From Dermacentor variabilis (lineage: Eukaryota > Arthropoda > Arachnida > Ixodida > Ixodidae): a DNA stretch of 64,000 nucleotides. The stretch is from positions 38,422,777 to 38,486,776 of the forward strand of contig NC_134569.1 of NCBI RefSeq assembly GCF_050947875.1, read 5' to 3'. Positions 28,050-39,844 of this stretch are shown piece after piece. The notes beneath the pieces were generated by a model that saw only the letters and a list, made by a program, of their open reading frames with translations, was not told the origin of the DNA and did no database searches. A program made the translations under genes and the position numbers. Position 1 is the stretch's first letter; each line of letters starts with the position of its first letter.

Positions 28050-28665
28050 ACTATGTGTGTCACCAGGTATCGAAGAGCCCCGTGTTCCGCATGAAGGCAA
28101 TCAGCAGTCGTTGCACCCTCGTCCTGACTACAGCGGACCCTCCGGGGAAAACGACGTCTTCAAAGGTCCTGTGCGAAAGACCATTCTTTTGCAGGCTGTC
28201 GACCATCGCTTTCGTTTCTGTGTTGAACTGTGGTGGCTGACAGTCTCAAAGTCAGCGTTACAATGACTGCACCGTGACCTACCTCGAGAGAAGTTTGCAA
28301 GGCATCATCTGGCACTGATTAAAAAAACTTAACGTCATATTTCAGTGGATTCCATCACACGTAGAAATTCTAGGAAATGAAAAATCTGACGCTTTTGCAC
28401 GCCTAGCACTGACATTCGTCCGAAAAGTAAGAGCACCGCACATTTTTCAGAACCCTAAGGGTATTCAACATTCAACAAGCTCCACACCCAGCCTGCAGTG
28501 TGACATTTATGGACTTACTCGCGAAGGAGCAACGCTGTTGTACCACATCCAAAACGACTCCGCGTACACCCCGGCTTGGTTATTGCAGACTGGACGATGC
28601 GCTCGCCTGCTCTGTGTCTTCTGTGGTGATATCGGCGACATCGACCACTTCATTTTTTAGGAAGT
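28050..28665 (+). pseudogene. LINE RNase H and C-terminal zinc-knuckle fragment
   Basis: Across two frames the sequence reads SKSALQ..LHRDLPREKFARHH, then VIFQWIPSHVEILGNEKSD and AFARLAL, which is the end of an I-type RNase H. It continues as YGLTREGATLLYHIQNDSAY and then CVFCGDIGDIDHFIF, the terminal knuckle. A single-base shift separates the first two blocks. No RT is visible. This is a 5'-truncated copy of a different lineage from the intact element at 42-47 kb. Confidence 0.8.
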
Positions 28666-31426
28666 ACACTTTCGGAAACATGTGTGCCGGTAGGGGATAT
28701 ATTTGCTAATTTTCATCCATGGAAATGCTTCTGCAGGGTTGTTTAGAAAATTACCTCGAAATTCATTTGCCATAACAAACAGGAGATATTCAAGCGATTT
28801 ATTCTGCATTGCTTTCACCACAGCCGGTTTTATTTTAAAACATTTCAAGGGAGCTGAGTATAAAAAATAGGCTGCCCTGAATTTTGACCAAGAGAGTCGG
28901 AGAAACGATACTAATGTGAAACTCGAAGACACGAAGCCAGTTGTCAGAAAAAAATTATAAGCGCTTTCGCACTTGCAAAAGGCCAACGCTGCTCATTTGT
29001 GCAGCGTAAAGGCCAGTTTCACCTACCAAACCAAAACTGATATTCCATAGAGTGCAACTTGTTTTATTTATCCGAATGAAAAAAAATAATATCGCGTGTT
29101 TCCTATCCCCTTCTCCTTTCTCCTTTTTTTCCGCTCTTCGCTTTCCCCAGCGTGGGGTGGCCAACCAGACGCCGTTATGGTTAATATTCTTGCGTTCCCT
29201 CTTTCTTTCCCTCTCTATAGAAACTATTGCGTTGGTTCTTCTCCACAGAAATTGAATTGTTTAGTGATTAAGGAAGGTGATACGGGGTAATGCTAAAGCC
29301 GTCAAAACAGCGCAAAGGACAGTACGAGAACCAAGCAAATTAGAGCGCACAGACAATATAGCACTTTTCGCGAACGTGAATGTTTTGTGAGCAATATACA
29401 AAAAAAAAAGATAGCGACGAAACGGCAATTTGTGTTTCTGCGATAATACACAAGTGAATAAGCTAGAAAACTTACACACTATCAGAAAACAAAAGCATAA
29501 AAGCATGCTGTGTCTCAATACGCAGGCAAACCATCACTATGTAATGTAATGTAATGACAATAATTGAGAAGCTGATTAATTAAGACTAATTATATTGTCA
29601 GGAGGAATGCGAAAAATAATCTGAGTATCTCCAAGCGACAGCGAACAACATTACCTTGGTTCTCTCTAGCTACGTAGCATTTGCATATTTTAAAGTTTCG
29701 GTCAAATTAAGTGAAAGGCCCTATATACTTTGCAATTCGAATTATTCTCCATCGTTTCCTATATCACCGCCGATGGATGCCATAGGGTGGGACGTCACCA
29801 AAGGTCATGGTAACTTGGGCGCACAGCCCGTATAACGATTGTCGTAAGGCGTGAGATGAACTAGAAAACAGCCGATACTGTAAAATTCTTATGCCTCAGG
29901 TTTACATGTCGTCTATAGAGTGACTATAGACAAAAGTCGTTGATCTCGGCCCAAGCCGTGTGCGCTGTAACCAAGCGAAAGTACGGGTGGATAATGCGGA
30001 GCTACGTTCAATATAAGCCAGTGAAGTTTTATAGTACTGAGATTGCGTTAGAGCATATTGTAGACATTAGTACACAAAGGGTGTATACCTTCGCATTTGT
30101 TGACCACATGATATGATCTACGTAGTCGCTTTCGGCAATCTCAAGACAATCTTCACAGTTGTCATAACATGACTTTTTCAGTAGTAGAAAAAAGAAAACA
30201 AAACGCCGATCCATCGTGATAATAGATGTTATGAACGCCAACTTTAGCTACAGGCGGATTCCAAACAGGCGTCAAGCTAACAGCACAGAGACTCGTAACA
30301 TTTGTAACTGGCAACGCAGACTTTGTGAGTGTGCGATGAACCGATGTCGCGCATGTGGTGTGCGCGTTGTGTGTCGTCCGATTCTCAGATACTTTTGACG
30401 TTGTCCTCATATCTCGGCTGCAGCACTAACATCGGGTGGTTTTTCGTTGACTGATATCCTGCACTATAAACTCATCAAAGTTCCTCATTCACTTAAGATA
30501 TGTGCCAAGTACTCTGAGCCCACCCAGTCCTTCGTGCGAGGCCGCGCATATGCGTACGTCATTGCTGTACTGATTGCTTTGGCCAATCATCAGAATGGAA
30601 AGTTTGCGCTAACATGTGTACGGGTGTTCCATTTGGCAGTACGCTGGAAGATATGCTAGAAATGCACTGTATTACTCATCGTCGCTGGCGATAATGCAAG
30701 CGCCGGACGGACCCTGTAACGGCTTTTAGCACGTAAAACTCTACAATTAAAACGACTTTTAGAAATAGCGCATTCTTCCAAGAGTGCGTTCCAGTTCCAT
30801 ACGATAGCCCACAGCGTTTGCAATACAACGTGCCAGCGCATTTCCTTCACCCATGAAAGAAAGCTGAAAAATGGAAAAGAAAACAACCCGTATAATGCGC
30901 GACGAGACGTTCATTTGAGGGATCGCCAGCCGTTTGTGCGCAGGCTCGAGTAAGAGCAGGAGCGAGAGAGATCTGGGGGCTTTTGCTCTTTGAATATATG
31001 ACTGTGCACAGGCACTACGGAGTAGGTCCCTTAGCGTTTGACCCCTAGACATGCCGTCATTGCGGAATGGGGTCGAGTGTGTTTACGCTCCGACGCTGGC
31101 TGCCCGCGCCGTGAGGCAGTGGGCACGGACGCCCCGTTTTGCGATCGCTGTCTGAAGGGCAAGGTTCTGACTGGTGTAATATAAGTCGCGGGTCGCGGCA
31201 ATAGATTGGATTTTTTTTTTTACGAGCACTGCTCCAAGAGGGCACATGCAACCGGCAAACGGAAGCCTCAGGAGAGCACCTGAGGTTACAGTAAAGCAGG
31301 CGGTGCAGGATCTACAAGGTACAAGGTACCGAAGGGGTAGTGGGGAATCAAAGCTGGACGCATGTCGGTGGGTGAGTTGGAGCCGCGGAAGCCGAAGCGT
31401 GCCAGAGGATGTCCGCATAAAAAATT
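28666..31426. other. Unclassified non-coding stretch
   Basis: Nothing recognised. A short tract near 29910-29932 carries the gtctatagag/actatagac motif seen at 35440-35755. Confidence 0.45.
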
Positions 31427-31450
31427 GGCTGTCCGCGATAGCGGACAGCC
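31427..31450. repeat. Short perfect hairpin, 10-bp stem
   Basis: ggctgtccgc (31427-31436) and gcggacagcc (31441-31450) are separated by gata. The GC-rich stem would be stable in RNA. No T-tract follows that would suggest a Pol III terminator. Its role is unknown. Confidence 0.85.
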
Positions 31451-32112
31451 GATCTTATACACCCCTAGCACGCGCAGGCGCAACAAGCGATCGCTCACGC
31501 TTGTTGATTTTAGCGGCATAGTTGATGTGCGTAAAAGAAATAAACCCTGTTTTACCTTGATACTGAGCAGTCATTAAGCAGATTGCGTGTGTTGAGCAGC
31601 CAGTGCGGTAGATCTCATTTCGTGGCGCTCGATCTGGACGCCATGAACGCTGCGCCGCATGCGTAGTGAAATTCTCTTGACAGGTTTTACGCATATAACT
31701 CGACATTGTGTTAGCGTGAGGAATTTTCAAAAAGAGATGTACAGTTGAATAAACGCTAGCGTATTCGGATGAAAGGCCGTGTTTGCGGAGCATGCTTAAG
31801 CAGTGCGTGCGCTGCCGTTTTCGTATAGGGTAAAAGTAGCAGTAGTGTTATGACTCCTGGCAACGAATCGTAATGTATGCAACCGCAAAAGCTTTCGGAG
31901 CAGGACACCTGCGAAAAGCTCAGTCACTCGCAGCTTCGCAACTTAAGCGAAAAATTGAGAGAATAAATTGGTCGCTGGTGAAAGCACCTTTACACGTTTC
32001 AAACTGAAGACGTTGGGTTTGACGATAGTTGGAATATTTTGTTTTTCGGGTCTTTCTTATGAACATTTAACAGCAGGAGTTATTTTCCGGGCTATTTGAA
32101 AAGCGTTAAGCG
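31451..32112. other. Unclassified non-coding stretch
   Basis: Nothing recognised up to the target-site duplication of the Ruka insertion. Confidence 0.4.
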
Positions 32113-32125
32113 TCTTTTCATTCTT

Positions 32126-32361
32126 ACCCGCCGTGGTTGCTCAGTGGCTATGGTGTTGGGTTGCTGAGCACGAGGTCGCGGGATCGAATCCCGGCCACGG
32201 CGGCCGCATTTCGATGGGGGCGAAATGCGAAAACACCCGTGTGTTTAGATTTAGGCGCACGTTAAAGAACCCCAGGTGGTCAAAATTTCCGGAGTCCTCC
32301 ACTACGGCGTGCCTCATAATCAGAAAGTGGTTTTGGCACGTAAAACCCCAAATATTATTAT
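32126..32361 (+). mobile_element. Full-length Ruka SINE
   Basis: The tRNA-like head has an A-box-like segment (ttgctcagtggctatgg) and a B-box-like segment (ggatcgaatcccggcc). It is followed by the family body: cgcacgttaaagaacccc, ccggagtcctccacta, gcgtgcctcataatcag, ggcacgtaaaacccc, and an attatt tail. Both sides carry tcttttcattctt (32113-32125 and 32362-32374), a 13-bp target-site duplication. SINEs of this type are transcribed by RNA polymerase III and copied by a LINE's reverse transcriptase. Intact boxes and a clean duplication mark it as fairly young. Confidence 0.96.
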
Positions 32362-32374
32362 TCTTTTCATTCTT

Positions 32375-32739
32375 CAGCGTTATGGAGTTTACGTGCTGTT
32401 GTTCAATAGGGCTGCTGCTGTCGCAGATTCGCATTTCGACAATCGTGGATAGTATTGTGCGTAATAAGTGTTTCGGTTTTCATTACTGTTGCATTTAGTG
32501 CCGTCGTCTCGGACAGACTGTATACTACATGCACTGTACATAAGATTAGAAAAGCCAGATTATCCAATTGGGGGTGTTTTCTAAGTAGGCAACGCGCGGA
32601 TTATTCAAACAGTGGCCATTCCACGTCTACCCTTATCAACGCACCTAAGAGATCGTAACATGTTTCAGCTGATAAGTAAACTGATCAATGCACCCCATTC
32701 ATGTGCATTCTGCTGACAGTGTGGCAAATAATGTATTGA
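32375..32739. other. Unclassified non-coding stretch
   Basis: Nothing recognised. Confidence 0.4.
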
Positions 32740-33160
32740 TCTCGGAGAATGAGAAAAGACACATTGCAGACTGTTCTAAGCGGAAATAAATTGCAATCCT
32801 TAGCGTGATTCTTCAACACTGCAATCACTATTCCGAGCATGTACGTTCGGCACGGGCATATTGCTTTAACACCCGAAAAATGTACACATTCTAGCCGGGT
32901 ATCTCTGTTTCAGCAATTATGATTATAGGAATCGTTTTGGGAATCTCGCATTTGTTTCTTATTTTGATACTTCCGCTATGCGTCATATGAACATGTTTTG
33001 AAACGAAACGTACCATAGCTGGCATCAGCGACCGTACGGTTGTCTAACTAGTCGTCATACACTAACATGATGGAACATTATAATAATACTGATTCGTACT
33101 GGCATCTAGTCTTTAGTCAGAGGTAAACCAAGTTAACTAGAGACGTAAGTGATGAGAGCA
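32740..33160 (+). repeat. Diverged direct duplication, copy 1
   Basis: Ordered blocks recur at 34030-34400, about 1.29 kb downstream: gaatgagaaaagacat, ataaattgcaatcctt against ataaattactatcttt, gagcat..cgggcatatt, ctgtttcagcaatt, and gatagtactgatt-like ends. There is no coding capacity. It could be part of an unrecognised repeat or an old segmental duplication. Confidence 0.7.
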
Positions 33161-34029
33161 AACTATATATAAAGCTACTAATGAATCCTGAAAATAACTC
33201 ATTGAATGGTGTTCCCTAAAGTTCTTGCATCTGTTTTACATGTGTGTCTTTACGTGTCCTTGTCTTCCGTGCTCTACGCGTGTTGCCATGAAATGCGAAC
33301 TTGCCCAAAACCTTGTCAGCTTTATTAAACAAGGGATTCAATTTAGTTGAACCTAATACTGCATGCCAAGCGATTGACGCGCCATTCATTTTATCTAAAA
33401 ATTACGGACTGGCAGTACTTGGCGAGCATTAAACCACAATATTTTTTTTTTGCACTTAACGTGCGGGTGACAAAGACTTCCAGGAAACTCTTATGAAAAC
33501 AGCCAGGGAAGACTTAGAAACAGACTGGGGATAATGAAAATGTCAACATAGGTATGCTGTCTTGTTATATGCCATACGACGTTTCCAGAGAACCTCTCTA
33601 TTAAACATATTTTTAAAACGTTTCACCTCACAAAAATTTGAGACAAATTGGTACCCCCCCCATTTATTGAAAAACAAATGAAAGTGAAGCATAATGACAT
33701 GCCATTTCTTACTGAATTTTTTTTTGCGTTAACTAAAGGTCCTGGACCTCGAAACCCCAGAAAAAGTACTCATGTTTGAGAGCACCTTAAATAATTTACT
33801 GCGATAGCATTCATTCGAACTATAGTTCCAGTTTCATTTCCCAAGAGGTGCATGTCTGTCGTGACACGACACAGAAAGTGCTCGCGTGGTATTTCTGGTG
33901 CTCATGCGGTATACCTAACTTGTAAACATGTTAGCATGCCCAAGAGGCCTCATTACCTGTAGGAAACTAAGTGACCATATCTATACAATCAATTCCTCTC
34001 CCTTCTGTTGAAGTTATGGCCAATGACCC
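33161..34029. other. Spacer between the two duplicated segments
   Basis: AT-rich, with no frames of note and no recognised repeat. Confidence 0.35.
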
Positions 34030-34400
34030 ATTCATTTAAGAGAATGAAAAAGACATTTAAATGTGTATTAAGTAAAATAAATTACTATCTTTGGCATGAT
34101 ACTTTAAGTACTCCAGTCACTCTTCTGAGCATATCCCTCTGCGCGGGCATATTTAATTACCAGCCAAAAAATGCAGAGACAGTCTAACTCGGTAACTTTG
34201 TTTCAGCAATTGATATAGAGATAATTTGGTATAATTACAATTAGGTGTCATATATGAACTTGCCTTAAAAGCAATATACTGTTGCTGTAGCACCGGCAGC
34301 AATTGGGACTGTTTAGTTGTTCATCGTGCCATAAATGAAACATTGCATGATAGTACTGATTTGTATTCACAAGCAGCCATTACTCATACTTAAACCGAAT
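34030..34400 (+). repeat. Diverged direct duplication, copy 2
   Basis: Partner of 32740-33160. Shared blocks include gagaatgaaaaagacat, ctctgcgcgggcatatt, tttgtttcagcaattgat and gatagtactgatttgtatt. Confidence 0.7.
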
Positions 34401-35420
34401 TGAGTGTTGACTTAAATGGTTTGAGTAATTATATGAAGCTGCTTAATGAACATACAAAGAATACGCAAGTGTTATTTTGCCTCAAATTGTTGCATCTACT
34501 TATTTGCAATATACACTTACAGCATCTTTGGAGCATATTACACGAAGGTCAAGGCCGACCTGGCGGCCTTGCTTGGAAAGGGGAAGTAGTCTGTAAATCT
34601 GTAAATAGTCTCTTTCCATCATCTCATAAGACCTGCATTTTAAGAAAATTAATATATCGCGCAATAAAAAGAGTTAATTCAATGCCGGTGCACTTGTTTT
34701 CTTTCTTTCACTGAATGATTCAGCACTCGTGGAATTGCTCGAATTTTTTTTCTGTTTATGCAATATAAGAGAGCGCAGCTGGTTCAGGAGTATCATTAAG
34801 CTATTGACATTATTGCATAAGTGCAGATGCAACACGTGAACATTAATAATATACATTCAAATTTTTTTTTCTGTCACATGTAAACAAAAATGTAAAGTAA
34901 CTTGTAAATAGCAGACAGCTAGCAGATTTCATCCGAGGGGAAGCATCGCATGCAACTGCAGTATTTCTTAAATTTGCTCGTGCACAAATGCCCACGCGGT
35001 ATTAAATAAAGATTGATGCTACATGCATTTTAAATGTTTAGACTGCTTCCATCCGCATGCATGATTTTCTATGTACAGTTCCCTAGGTATGGTCCCGTAT
35101 ACGTGCCGGATGCAGTAAATTTTTATACGACATTTCCAATAGACTGCTTATTAACAACCCCAGCAGCGAGTGTTTATATATAATCGAAACATAGTTGACA
35201 ACATGTGGTTTATATGGCTAGTATATAGGGTGTCGATCCCGGCTATTTTAGCTAAGCTGCTCAATTAAAATAAAAGATTAAAAAAACGTGGTGCAAGATA
35301 TACCATTATAAATAAAACCTACATTTCAGATCTCTGACGGCTCAACACCATAAGTCTTAAATTCGGATCTTACTGCACCGTCTTTTTTTGCATTATTCTT
35401 CGTTGAACAGCCTCACCGAA
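34401..35420. other. Unclassified AT-rich stretch
   Basis: A small hairpin (caaggccg..cggccttg, about 34550-34571) is the only structure seen. No coding signal. Confidence 0.4.
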
Positions 35421-35527
35421 TACAGTTCTACTTTCGTAGACTGAAGTCTTTCAAACGTCTATAAGCAACTGTCCATAGACTATCTATAGACATTTGTCTA
35501 TAGACAGTCTACAAAAGTAGAACTGTA
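35421..35527. repeat. Long hairpin with 23-nt arms
   Basis: The left arm at 35421-35443 begins tacagttctactttcgtaga. It pairs with the right arm at 35505-35527, which ends aagtagaactgta, with one G-to-A difference that still allows a G-U pair in RNA. The 61-bp loop holds further gtctatagac palindromes that can pair. The whole could fold as a roughly 107-nt hairpin. It may be a foldback MITE or a hairpin RNA precursor. Confidence 0.85.
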
Positions 35528-35755
35528 AAAGCCTATACACTTTTCCTTATATACATTCTGCAGACAATTGCTTGTAAACGTGAATTTTCATTAACCTATA
35601 GAAACTTTATAGACAGTCTATAAACTCAGACTTTTTATAGACTAGCATATAAAAAGTGTGAGGCCGTAAGTCTATAAACTAGTCTAAAGAAATGTCTATC
35701 AACTTCATAGGCAAAAGTCATAGATTGTCTAGATACTTTCTATAAACATTCTTGA
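35528..35755. repeat. Cluster of TCTATAGAC-like motifs
   Basis: At least eight variants of tctatagac/gtctataaac occur on both strands across this stretch and in the adjoining hairpin loop. Spacing is irregular, so it is not a simple tandem repeat. Similar motifs occur at 29910-29932. Confidence 0.7.
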
Positions 35756-35849
35756 AAGGGCTTTGTCGCCCTGGCGTCTTTGGCTGCCTGTCGTACAGCC
35801 TTCAGCCAGTTTTCTTCTTCTAGCTGGAGGCGTCCATACGGACCATTGT

Positions 35850-36035
35850 AGAGAATTGCGTGGTGCGGTGTGGTGTGGTGGGGTGTGCCGTTGCGAACAT
35901 GCGGTACACCCATTTTAAGATTGTGGCTACTATCATTTCCTACCAATTTGCTGTGTCGGTTGTCATTTCATATTTACATATACTCTCAATTATGGGAGAG
36001 CTAGGAATTATTTTTCTTAATGAGTTAAGTATGTG
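35850..36035 (+). repeat. Unclassified dispersed repeat, copy 1
   Basis: Shares an ordered series of blocks with 54885-55100: gcgtggtgcggtgtggtg, tacacccattttaa, tatcat..accaat..tgct, atttcat..cat..tctcaatt, and atgggagagc. There is no coding potential in common. The family is not recognised. Confidence 0.75.
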
Positions 36036-36156
36036 TTTCGATGCCTCGTGGAAGTACTGTCCTCCTGTATGAATAATCTAGCTCAAGGACTAAAATTATT
36101 GTTATCACCAACGGGTTCTTTTTAAAATTCCATGAAACTTATGAATGATCACCCTG

Positions 36157-36158
36157 TA

Positions 36159-36189
<31 letters not shown>

Positions 36190-36190
36190 T
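36157..36190. repeat. (TA)n microsatellite at a SINE 3' end
   Basis: A TA tract with one CA interruption, directly at the 3' end of the minus-strand SINE. It is probably its expanded tail. Confidence 0.9.
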
Positions 36191-36614
36191 ACAATCATGT
36201 CCAACAAACATTGACATGAAGAACAGCATAGATGGAATTATTTGTAGTTCTTAATTGAAGTAATGAAATGGTAAATGAAATGGAAGTGAATGAACAAAAC
36301 AACTGACCGCAGGTAGGATACGAACCCACGTCTTCGCGTTACGCGTGCGAAGCTCTTACGAATTCTGTGCTGCCGCTTTCCCAATCCTCTTTCTGTGGTA
36401 TTTAGTTTGTCTAGTAGAACTATCCCTGAGAGTTTCAGCCATCGCCACCAGTCATGGCCACGGCAGTGGATGCAGAACATCTGGTCTAGCGCAGGCGTCA
36501 CGTGGTACGTAAACTTATTGGTGAAGGCAACTGGTCAATAAGCACACACACACTACGCGAAGGCATCAAAGCTGCCGGATTCGAGACCCTCGCTATGTAA
36601 CGAACCACAAGAAA
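36191..36614 (-). mobile_element. Second tRNA-related SINE family, body and upstream part
   Basis: On the minus strand, a tRNA-like section at about 36307-36380 has a B-box-like gggttcgtatcctacc and an anticodon-loop-like cgcacgcgtaacgcg. It is followed by a body of ttcattcacttccatttcat, repeated 'catttcatt' modules, and a 3' segment ending attgttggac. I recognise this as a tRNA-related repeat common in tick sequence. The upstream part (36381-36614) reads like the continuation of the same composite repeat. No target-site duplication was found for this copy. Confidence 0.7.
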
Positions 36615-36627
36615 GGAAATCAAGGGG

Positions 36628-38279
36628 AGGAGGAGGAGGAGGAAATAACTTTACTGCGTGCCCTGCGAGTTGGTGGGGAGGGCCAAAGGCCCCGCCTAGG
36701 TGACGGCCAGGAATTCTTGGTTCCTGGCGGCATCTTCGGCCCGCTGGATAGTTGATCCTCGACGGCGGGGCTGAGCAGGCCGACTTCACAGCGCGTGCGA
36801 AGGCTGCTGCTGGAAGCTGCGTTTTCTTTATTGCTATATATCCCTCGGCATTCCTATAATATATGCTCCAGAGTGGCTCTGAATTCACATGTTTTGCATT
36901 TGTCCGTTGGATATACATCCGGATATATGATGTGCGAGAGCGCAGGATTCGGATAAGTCCTAGTTTGTAACTGCCGCCATGCGACAGACTGTTTTTCGTC
37001 AATTTTGCATGAGGTCGCGGGAATTTGCACCTCTGTAAACTATAGTGTTCCGTGATGTCATTGTATGTGGTCATTCTGTCCTTCCATTCCCACTCATTTG
37101 CCGCACCGTCACGTCAGGAGGGTGGTGGGGCGTCACTTGCGGCTGCGGCTCGGTCCGTAAGCCCTCGAGCCGCGTCGTGTGCCGCCTCGTTGTTACCGTC
37201 CTCCGCGAGGGTGCGAGCGGGTGTCCAGGGGACGTATATCTTTCTTTTGCAACTTTGGCCTCCTGCAAGAAGAATGCGAAGTGCCTCCGGGGAGATTCGG
37301 CCGTTGGCAAAGTTTCCTATTGCCGTCTGAGAGTCGCTGACTAACACGGTTGCGTTAGTGTGAGCTACTGCGAGCGCTATGGCTAATTCTTCCACTATTT
37401 CGTTACTTGTGGCGCGTATCGTCGCACACGTCTTGCACCGTTTCTCGCTATCGATTAAGGCTGCCGTAAACCACCGTCTGCGACTGTATCGAGCCGCGTC
37501 TACGAACACTGCGTCCTTGTCGCTGCCGAATTTCTTCTGTATTTGCTTCGCTCTGTTCTCTCGTCTGTCCTTATTGTGTTCTGGGTGCATGTTCTTTGGT
37601 ATAGGAGGTATTGCCACGGTTTCCTTCGTCTCTCTCGGGATGTCCACCTTGAAACCGTGCTGTGTGTGGTAACCTATGTCTAATCTCCCAAGGATGTGTC
37701 TGCCTGCTCTAGTCTTTGAGAGGCGTTCATACTGTGCCATACATTGCGCTTCAATGAGCTCGTCTATCGTGTTGTGTAGGCCTAATTGCAGCAACTTGTC
37801 CGTGCTGGAGCTGATCGGTAGTCCTATGGCTAGTTTGTATATTTTCCGAATGAGGCATTCTAGTTTGATCTTTTCCGTGACCTGTATACTATTCTACTTA
37901 TTACGTAGGCCTGTATTAACTTGATCGTGTTTTCCTTCTGATTAGCCTCATGATTTTCGCTACAGTTCCCTCCAGTCTTCTGAGGGTTTCTCCGTTGCTG
38001 CCCTTGGCTTCAATGAGCAGCCCGAATACCGTGATTCTATCGACCTTGGGTATGGGTTTCCCATCGGCCGTTTTTAACTGTATCTTCTCTCTATGGGCGA
38101 TATTTTTCCTGTAGTTACCTGGTTTGCGACCTCTGCGAGTCGGTCTGTACAGCGGCAGCTCCAATTTCTCTGCCGAGAACGTTAGTCCTGTCCCCTCTAG
38201 ATATTTTTCGATTGCTTCGACCGCTGTTTGAAGTGTTTGTTCTATTTGCCTGTCACTTCCGTTTCTCACCCTATGAGTG
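36628..38279 (-). pseudogene. I-type LINE, 5'-truncated insertion with 13-bp target-site duplication
   Basis: ggaaatcaagggg occurs on both sides (36615-36627 and 38280-38292). The minus-strand content starts within the RT just after the YADD region, in the frame starting near 38269 (GSDRQIEQTLQTAVEAIEKY, then GLTFSAEKLEL). Next comes an RNase H in the frame 37794-37114 (KDAVFVDAARYSRRRW, NEIVEELAIALAV, VLVSDSQTAI), with the first and third acidic residues and a central glutamate visible, and then a degraded C-terminus. The 3' end is a GGA-rich tail. At least one frameshift separates the two main frames. It is a typical dead, 5'-truncated copy. Confidence 0.92.
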
Positions 38280-38292
38280 GGAAATCAAGGGG

Positions 38293-38400
38293 CTCCGTAT
38301 TTTTTTTTTTTTTGTCAGCTCATATAAGCCAACAACGAATGCTAGAAAGGAATGTATAGGGGAAGTTATTTGTAGTTCTTTGGCTCTCTTCTCGTTACTA
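38293..38400 (-). mobile_element. 3' end of the second tRNA-related SINE family
   Basis: A poly-T run (poly-A on the minus strand) and the blocks aagccaacaacga and aggggaagttatttgtagttctt match the 3' body of the SINE at 36191-36260 (ccaacaaacattga, ggaattatttgtagttctta). The two SINE parts are separated only by the LINE insertion, which fits a tandem or composite repeat split by that LINE. Confidence 0.6.
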
Positions 38401-38574
38401 TATATATAGAGAGAGGGTGATCATTTAAGTTCTACGAAATTTTTAAAAATCGCCTATGTTAGCATAATTCTGGTCCTTGAGTTGTATTATTCGAAGAGAT
38501 GAACAGTACTACTACGAGAAATCGAAAGCATTATTCGAATAACTAATAAAAAGCGATAATAAACTTCCTAATTA
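38401..38574. other. Short unclassified spacer
   Basis: A TA/GA run (38399-38416) followed by AT-rich sequence. Confidence 0.35.
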
Positions 38575-39840
38575 AATACTTACGGCATATACTGCAATTG
38601 TGAATTGTAGTTGGTGAGCTTCGAAGACGTATCCACTTCGAATGAATTTGCAGGATGACACCAGTTTCAAGGTATTACTTCTCAAAGCGTGGAACGAAAT
38701 ACATGGGTGTTCCAGGTACTTTTGTGGTGCAATGCATAGAATAGCGTTTTCGTATAAAAGTAAGTGGAACAGCAGTGCACTTTTACGGCAAGTTTGAAGG
38801 CACATGTCTCCAAACTGACTTCATTCTGTAAGAGCATTCCAAGTGGATGCGTGTTGCAAACTCACCGGATACAATTCGTAAATTGCAATAGGTGCTCTAA
38901 GATGATTAATGCAAAAGATAATTAGCGGATTTTTTATTATTAGTTGAATATTTGTTTAGATTTCTCGCGCAAGTAATGTCCGCCTCTCTGAGTAATTGAG
39001 CTTAATGATAAAATTATCTCTAACATGCCCTCTAAAAAAATGCTTAAAACCTAAAAATGATTGGCTTGTATGTATATTGATATCATATCATTATCAGTCA
39101 TATTATGTGACGTCATCTTTGCCTAGAACTTCGTTAGGCGTCACAATTAATGTTTTCGAGTGCTTTAGAAGAATTGGTAGGACAGATATTGAACGACAAT
39201 TGGAAAATTTATGTTACCGTGTTTGAACAACACTGATATTCCAGCTCGTTTCATACCAACTGGGAAAGTCGCCGATTGTATTGCTAAACTGAATATGTGA
39301 ACCAATGCACGAGCGAAGGGCAAGTGTTCTAAAACGTATTATGCTGGTTTGATTTGTAAATCATCAATATATAATGCTTTGCTGTCATTTACATTCATAA
39401 TTGTTGTAAACACTTCATATTCATCAGTTGATTCTATAAATATAGTTTTTACCAATACTATTATTCACTGAATAAAAAACTCGGGGGTCATGGCTGTGCG
39501 CTGTGCTTGTGTTCACCAAATGAGTATTAAAGTTGTTTGCCGGAGCTTTACCGCTAAGTTCACAATTACTATCAGTTATCGATGTGGGTACTACACTTTT
39601 TGTTTCACGACCTAAGACGCTATTTATTACTTTCCAAACTGCACCCGGACGCTTTTTGTTAATTCCGTAAAACACACGTTGATAGTAACCTATTTTCATT
39701 TGCTTTAGTTTTTTATTCAAGTTATTTGTTTCTGTCTTAAATTCCTTAAGCTTTATTTCTGACCTCGAATGCAGGAACGTTTGTAAAGGCGATTCTTTTT
39801 ACCAGCTTGCCGTGCTCGTTCGTGATCCACGGTGTTCATG
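38575..39840 (-). pseudogene. CR1-like LINE, linker and reverse transcriptase part
   Basis: Minus-strand frames read in order: the basic linker between endonuclease and RT (SEIKLKEFKTETNNLNKKLK, then GYYQRVFYGI and AVWKVINSVLGR), then RT blocks 1-2 (IDDLQIKP, YVLEHLPFARALVHIFSLA, FPVGMKRAGISVV), then a degenerate section down to about 38575. Several stops and shifts are present. The YADD region is not recognisable. Its orientation and content fit the endonuclease pieces at 42099-42175 and 47493-47645, so all three are probably parts of one element split by later insertions. Confidence 0.85.
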
Positions 39841-39844
39841 TCTT

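Noticed and set aside
32126..32200. Possible functional tRNA gene at the Ruka head
   Set aside because: The same head recurs with the same body at three loci with target duplications, so it is a SINE.
36300..36385. Possible functional tRNA gene on the minus strand
   Set aside because: It has B-box and anticodon-like parts, but the acceptor stem does not close and it is joined to a SINE body.
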